Assembly: GCA_009926295.1 (NCBI GenBank)
Contig: RFPF01000120.1
Span: 1-8,460, forward strand
Length of the DNA: 8,460 nucleotides
Reading direction: 5' to 3'
From: Planctomycetia bacterium
GTDB taxonomy: Bacteria; Planctomycetota; Planctomycetia; Pirellulales; UBA1268
In this document: in pieces, positions 5,617-8,460 of the stretch
How the letters are laid out: every line of letters starts with the position of its first letter
Numbering within the stretch: position 1 is the first letter of the stretch
Position numbers and translations under genes: made by a program
The notes under the pieces: model-generated
Databases searched by the model: none
What the model was told of the DNA's origin: nothing
The model's input: only the letters and a program-made list of their open reading frames with translations

Positions 5617-8460
5617 CGCGCTTCATCCGGCCCCTGGCGGCAATCCTCGCCGCCGTCGCGTTCGCGGCGCCCGCGCAGGCAGGCGACGCCACCCAAGCCG
5701 CCTCCGAAGCCGAACGGGAAAAACTCGAATTCTTCGAGGGACGCGTGCGGCCGATCCTCGTGCAGCACTGCCAGGAGTGCCATGGGCCGGCGAAGCAGGA
5801 GTCGGGCTTCGCGCTCGTATCCCGCGAGGCCCTGCTCGCCGGCGGCCAGAGCGGGCCGGGCGTCATCCCGGGGATGCCCGACGAGAGCCTGCTCATCCAA
5901 GCCGTGCGACACGAGGGCCGCGAGATGCCCCTCGACGGCAAACTGGCCGACGACGAGATCGCCGTGCTCGAGCAGTGGGTCCGCGACGGCGCTGCGTGGA
6001 CGACGATGGGTGGCGGCGAGGTGCTCGGCGACCAGGATCGGCTCTTCGAGCAGGCGAAGTCGCACTGGGCATTTCAGCCTGTGCGGAAGCCGCCCGTGCC
6101 GACATTGGCCAAGAAGGGCGGCGTGGCCACGCCGATCGACGCGTTTCTGATGGCGAAGCTCGAGGCCGCGGAGCTCAAACATGCCCCGCGAGCCCCGCCC
6201 CGCGTGCTCATCCGCCGGCTGTCGTTCGACCTGCGTGGCCTGCCGCCTGCGCCCGAAGAGGTGGACGCATTCGTCGCCGCGTGGGACGCTGCGCCCTTCG
6301 CCACCGTGGCCGACGCCACGCCCGAGCAGAAGCGGGCCCGCACGGAGCATCGCGAGGGAACGTGGCGCGACCTCGTGGAGCGATACCTCGCCTCGCCGCA
6401 CTACGGCGAGCGATGGGGCAGGCACTGGCTCGACGTGGCCCGCTACGCCGACACGCGAGACTTCGTCGGTGCGGATGCGGATCGGCGCTATCCCTTCGCC
6501 TGGACCTACCGCGACTGGGTGGTGAAGGCGTTCAACGACGACCTGCCGTTCGACCGCTTCCTCGCGCTGCAGCTCGCGGCCGATGCCTGGACCGCATCGC
6601 CCGACTCTCCCGATCTCGCCGCTCTCGGCCTGCTCACCGTCGGCCCGCGGTTCATCAACAAGCTCGACGAGCAGATCGCCGACCGGATCGACGTCGTGGG
6701 CCGCGGGTTTCTCGGCCTGACGATCTCCTGCGCCCGCTGCCACGACCATAAATACGACCCGATCCCCACGGCCGACTACTACGGCCTCTATGGCGTCTTC
6801 GCCAGTTGCGAGGAGCCCGCCGAGATGCCCAGGATCGCCGGGGCGGCGCCGCCCGCCGACCTCGTGGCGGCCTATGAGAAAGCCCGCGCCGAGAAGGTCG
6901 CGGCCCGCACCGCCTACGGCGACGAACTGCGAACGACAGCCGTGGCGGATCTGCGGAAGCGGCCCGAAGAGTATCTGATCGGCTACTACGAGATGGCGAT
7001 CGCCAAGACGCAGTCGGTCCGCAGCCTGATCGACGCCCGCAAGCTCGACGAGGCGGCGATGACGCCGCTGGCCGACAACCTCGACACTCTCAAGAAAGCG
7101 GCCGCAGCCCGCCGTGATCCTACGCTCGGGCCGCTGCTCGCCGGGCTCCGGGGCGATGCGGCCGAGTTTGCCCGCGTGGTGGGCCCGATGATCGAGACGG
7201 GCTTGCTGCCCGACCGCAAGCCGCAGCCCGTCGCGGTCAATCCGGTCGTGCTCGAGCGGCTGCGGGCCGAGCCTCCGGCCGATGCCCGGGCGCTGCTCGT
7301 CCTCTATGGGCGGCTGTTCGCCGATGTGGAGAAACGTCTGCAGGAGATGGCGGGGTCGGCCGCGGCGGAGAAGGGAATCGAGGATCCCGCCTGGGATGCG
7401 GTGCGGTTGGTGCTGCATCCGTCGCCGGAAGCCGCCGTCCGCTCGCCCTTCGATCTCACGGGTGAGCAGTGCATCAAGGCGGCCAACCTGCTCGGTGGCG
7501 CGCGGGCCAAGATCGCCGCGCTCGAGGCGGCGGTCAAGGATGTGGATGCCACGCATCCCGGTGCGCCGCCGCGGTCGTTCGTGCTCGTTGACAAACCGAA
7601 GCCGGTCGATCCGGTGGTGTTTCTGCGCGGCGAGCCGCAGAAACGCGGGCCGAAGGTGTCGCGCCATTTTCTCACGGTGCTCGGCGGCGGGGAGGCCTTC
7701 ACGCAGGGGAGCGGCCGCAGGGAACTCGCCGAGGCGATCGCCAGCCCCGAAAACCCGCTTACGGCGCGGGTGTTCGTGAACCGTGTCTGGGCCCACCACT
7801 TTGGCAGGGGCCTCGTGGATACGCCGAGCGACTTCGGCTTCCGCGCGAATCCGCCGAGCCACCCCGAACTGCTCGACTGGCTGGCGGCCACGTTCATGGA
7901 GGAGGGCTGGTCGGTAAAGAACCTCCATCGGCTGATCGTGCTCTCGAACGCGTATCGGCAGAAGAGCGAGGAGCCACGCGGGGCCGAGGCGGCCGATGCC
8001 ATCGATCCCGACAACCGCCTCCTCGCCCATGCCAACCGCCGCCGGCTCGACTTCGAGTGCATGCGCGACGCGATGCTCGCCACCACCGGCGGCCTCGACG
8101 CGGCGATCGGCGGCCGGCCCGTGCCGCTCTCCGAACCCCCTTTCACCGGGCGGCGGACGCTCTACGGCTTCATCGACCGCCTCAACCTCGACCCGATGTT
8201 CGCCACCTTCGACTTCGCCTCGCCCGACGTCACGGCGGCCGAGCGGCCCACGACGATGGTGCCGCAGCAGGCGCTCTTCGGCATGAATCATCCGTTCGTG
8301 ATCGAACGGGCCCGGGCACTGTGCGGGCAGAAAGAGTTCCTCGCGGGCGACGACGAGGCAAAAGCAAAACTGCTCTACCGGGCGCTCTTCCAGCGGCAGC
8401 CGACGCAGCGCGAGATGGTGCTCGCCACCGAATTCGTCCGCTCGACGCCGCGCGGCGTCG
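5613..8460 (+). CDS. PSCyt1-DUF1549-DUF1553 exported planctomycete cytochrome-type protein, 3' end beyond window
   Basis: The frame is open for 949 codons to the right edge. A Sec signal peptide covers residues 1-23 (AQA cleavage site). The N-terminal PSCyt1 domain (about 38-130) has the heme motif CQECH at 53-57 and a likely axial Met105 in EMP, as in c-type cytochromes. The DUF1549/PSCyt2 domain runs from about 175 (IDAFLMAKL) through LSFDLRGLPP and YGERWGRHWLDVARYADT to CARCHDHKYDPIP (373-385), a second CxxCH. Residues about 400-690 are a less conserved, largely helical linker rich in Ala, Lys and Glu. DUF1553 (PSD1) begins near 696 with GRRELAEAIASPENPLTARV and NRVWAHHFG (723-731), then DTPSDFG and ANPPSHPELLDWLA. 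Families of this build are usually about 900-1100 residues, so little should be missing. The biochemical function is not established; a periplasmic redox role is inferred from the heme motif. The gene is third in the operon, with its ATG overlapping the lipoprotein stop. Confidence 0.92.
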   Translation, partial: MTRFIRPLAAILAAVAFAAPAQAGDATQAASEAEREKLEFFEGRVRPILVQHCQECHGPAKQESGFALVSREALLAGGQSGPGVIPGMPDESLLIQAVRHEGREMPLDGKLADDEIAVLEQWVRDGAAWTTMGGGEVLGDQDRLFEQAKSHWAFQPVRKPPVPTLAKKGGVATPIDAFLMAKLEAAELKHAPRAPPRVLIRRLSFDLRGLPPAPEEVDAFVAAWDAAPFATVADATPEQKRARTEHREGTWRDLVERYLASPHYGERWGRHWLDVARYADTRDFVGADADRRYPFAWTYRDWVVKAFNDDLPFDRFLALQLAADAWTASPDSPDLAALGLLTVGPRFINKLDEQIADRIDVVGRGFLGLTISCARCHDHKYDPIPTADYYGLYGVFASCEEPAEMPRIAGAAPPADLVAAYEKARAEKVAARTAYGDELRTTAVADLRKRPEEYLIGYYEMAIAKTQSVRSLIDARKLDEAAMTPLADNLDTLKKAAAARRDPTLGPLLAGLRGDAAEFARVVGPMIETGLLPDRKPQPVAVNPVVLERLRAEPPADARALLVLYGRLFADVEKRLQEMAGSAAAEKGIEDPAWDAVRLVLHPSPEAAVRSPFDLTGEQCIKAANLLGGARAKIAALEAAVKDVDATHPGAPPRSFVLVDKPKPVDPVVFLRGEPQKRGPKVSRHFLTVLGGGEAFTQGSGRRELAEAIASPENPLTARVFVNRVWAHHFGRGLVDTPSDFGFRANPPSHPELLDWLAATFMEEGWSVKNLHRLIVLSNAYRQKSEEPRGAEAADAIDPDNRLLAHANRRRLDFECMRDAMLATTGGLDAAIGGRPVPLSEPPFTGRRTLYGFIDRLNLDPMFATFDFASPDVTAAERPTTMVPQQALFGMNHPFVIERARALCGQKEFLAGDDEAKAKLLYRALFQRQPTQREMVLATEFVRSTPRGV

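Noticed and set aside
5429..6751. 440-residue plus-strand open frame in another phase
   Set aside because: It is out of frame with the lipoprotein and PSCyt1 genes it covers, is Arg-rich, and lacks the CxxCH and DUF1549 motifs seen in the true frame.
5442..8291. 949-residue open frame on the minus strand
   Set aside because: It lies wholly antisense to the PSCyt1/DUF1553 gene and the end of the lipoprotein gene, both of which have clear family motifs. Its product is Arg/Gly/His-rich with no recognisable domain, as expected of the complement of GC-rich coding DNA.

Overview
The window looks like a piece of a planctomycete chromosome, probably from the Pirellulales side of the phylum; that placement is inferred. 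The evidence is the gene content. A type IV pilin-like DUF1559 protein and a PSCyt1-DUF1549-DUF1553 cytochrome-type protein sit side by side, and both families are greatly expanded in Planctomycetes and uncommon elsewhere. The DNA is GC-rich, so long spurious antisense frames run opposite every real gene.

Left part (1-3251, minus strand): most of one very long gene for a secreted, Gly/Ser/Thr/Asn-rich protein built from autotransporter-associated beta-strand (PATR) repeats. Its signal peptide and N-terminus are inside the window and its C-terminus runs off the left edge. It is open for 1083 codons with no stop. A candidate promoter and a perfect 10-bp palindrome lie in its leader (3252-3375).

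Middle (3376-4086, minus strand): a GntR-family regulator with an FCD ligand-binding domain. It is transcribed in the same direction as the PATR gene and lies just upstream of it. It is divergent from the operon on its right, across a gap of about 106 bases holding two inverted repeats and a good ribosome binding site.

Right part (4193-8460, plus strand): a tightly packed three-gene operon. It encodes a DUF1559 pseudopilin-like protein, a small lipoprotein with a transthyretin/carboxypeptidase-regulatory-like fold, and a large exported PSCyt1/DUF1549/DUF1553 protein that is cut by the right edge. Both junctions are ATGA stop/start overlaps, so the three are probably translationally coupled. 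All three products carry export signals, of three different types.

The most interesting point is a near-identical palindrome, TGATGYATCA. It occurs once in the PATR leader, just downstream of the candidate -10 region, and once in the gntR/DUF1559 divergent region. I saw no other copy. This suggests that the GntR protein controls its own gene, the PATR surface protein and perhaps the DUF1559 operon, as one surface-protein regulon. That link is inference. No RNA genes, CRISPR arrays, insertion sequences or attachment sites were seen.
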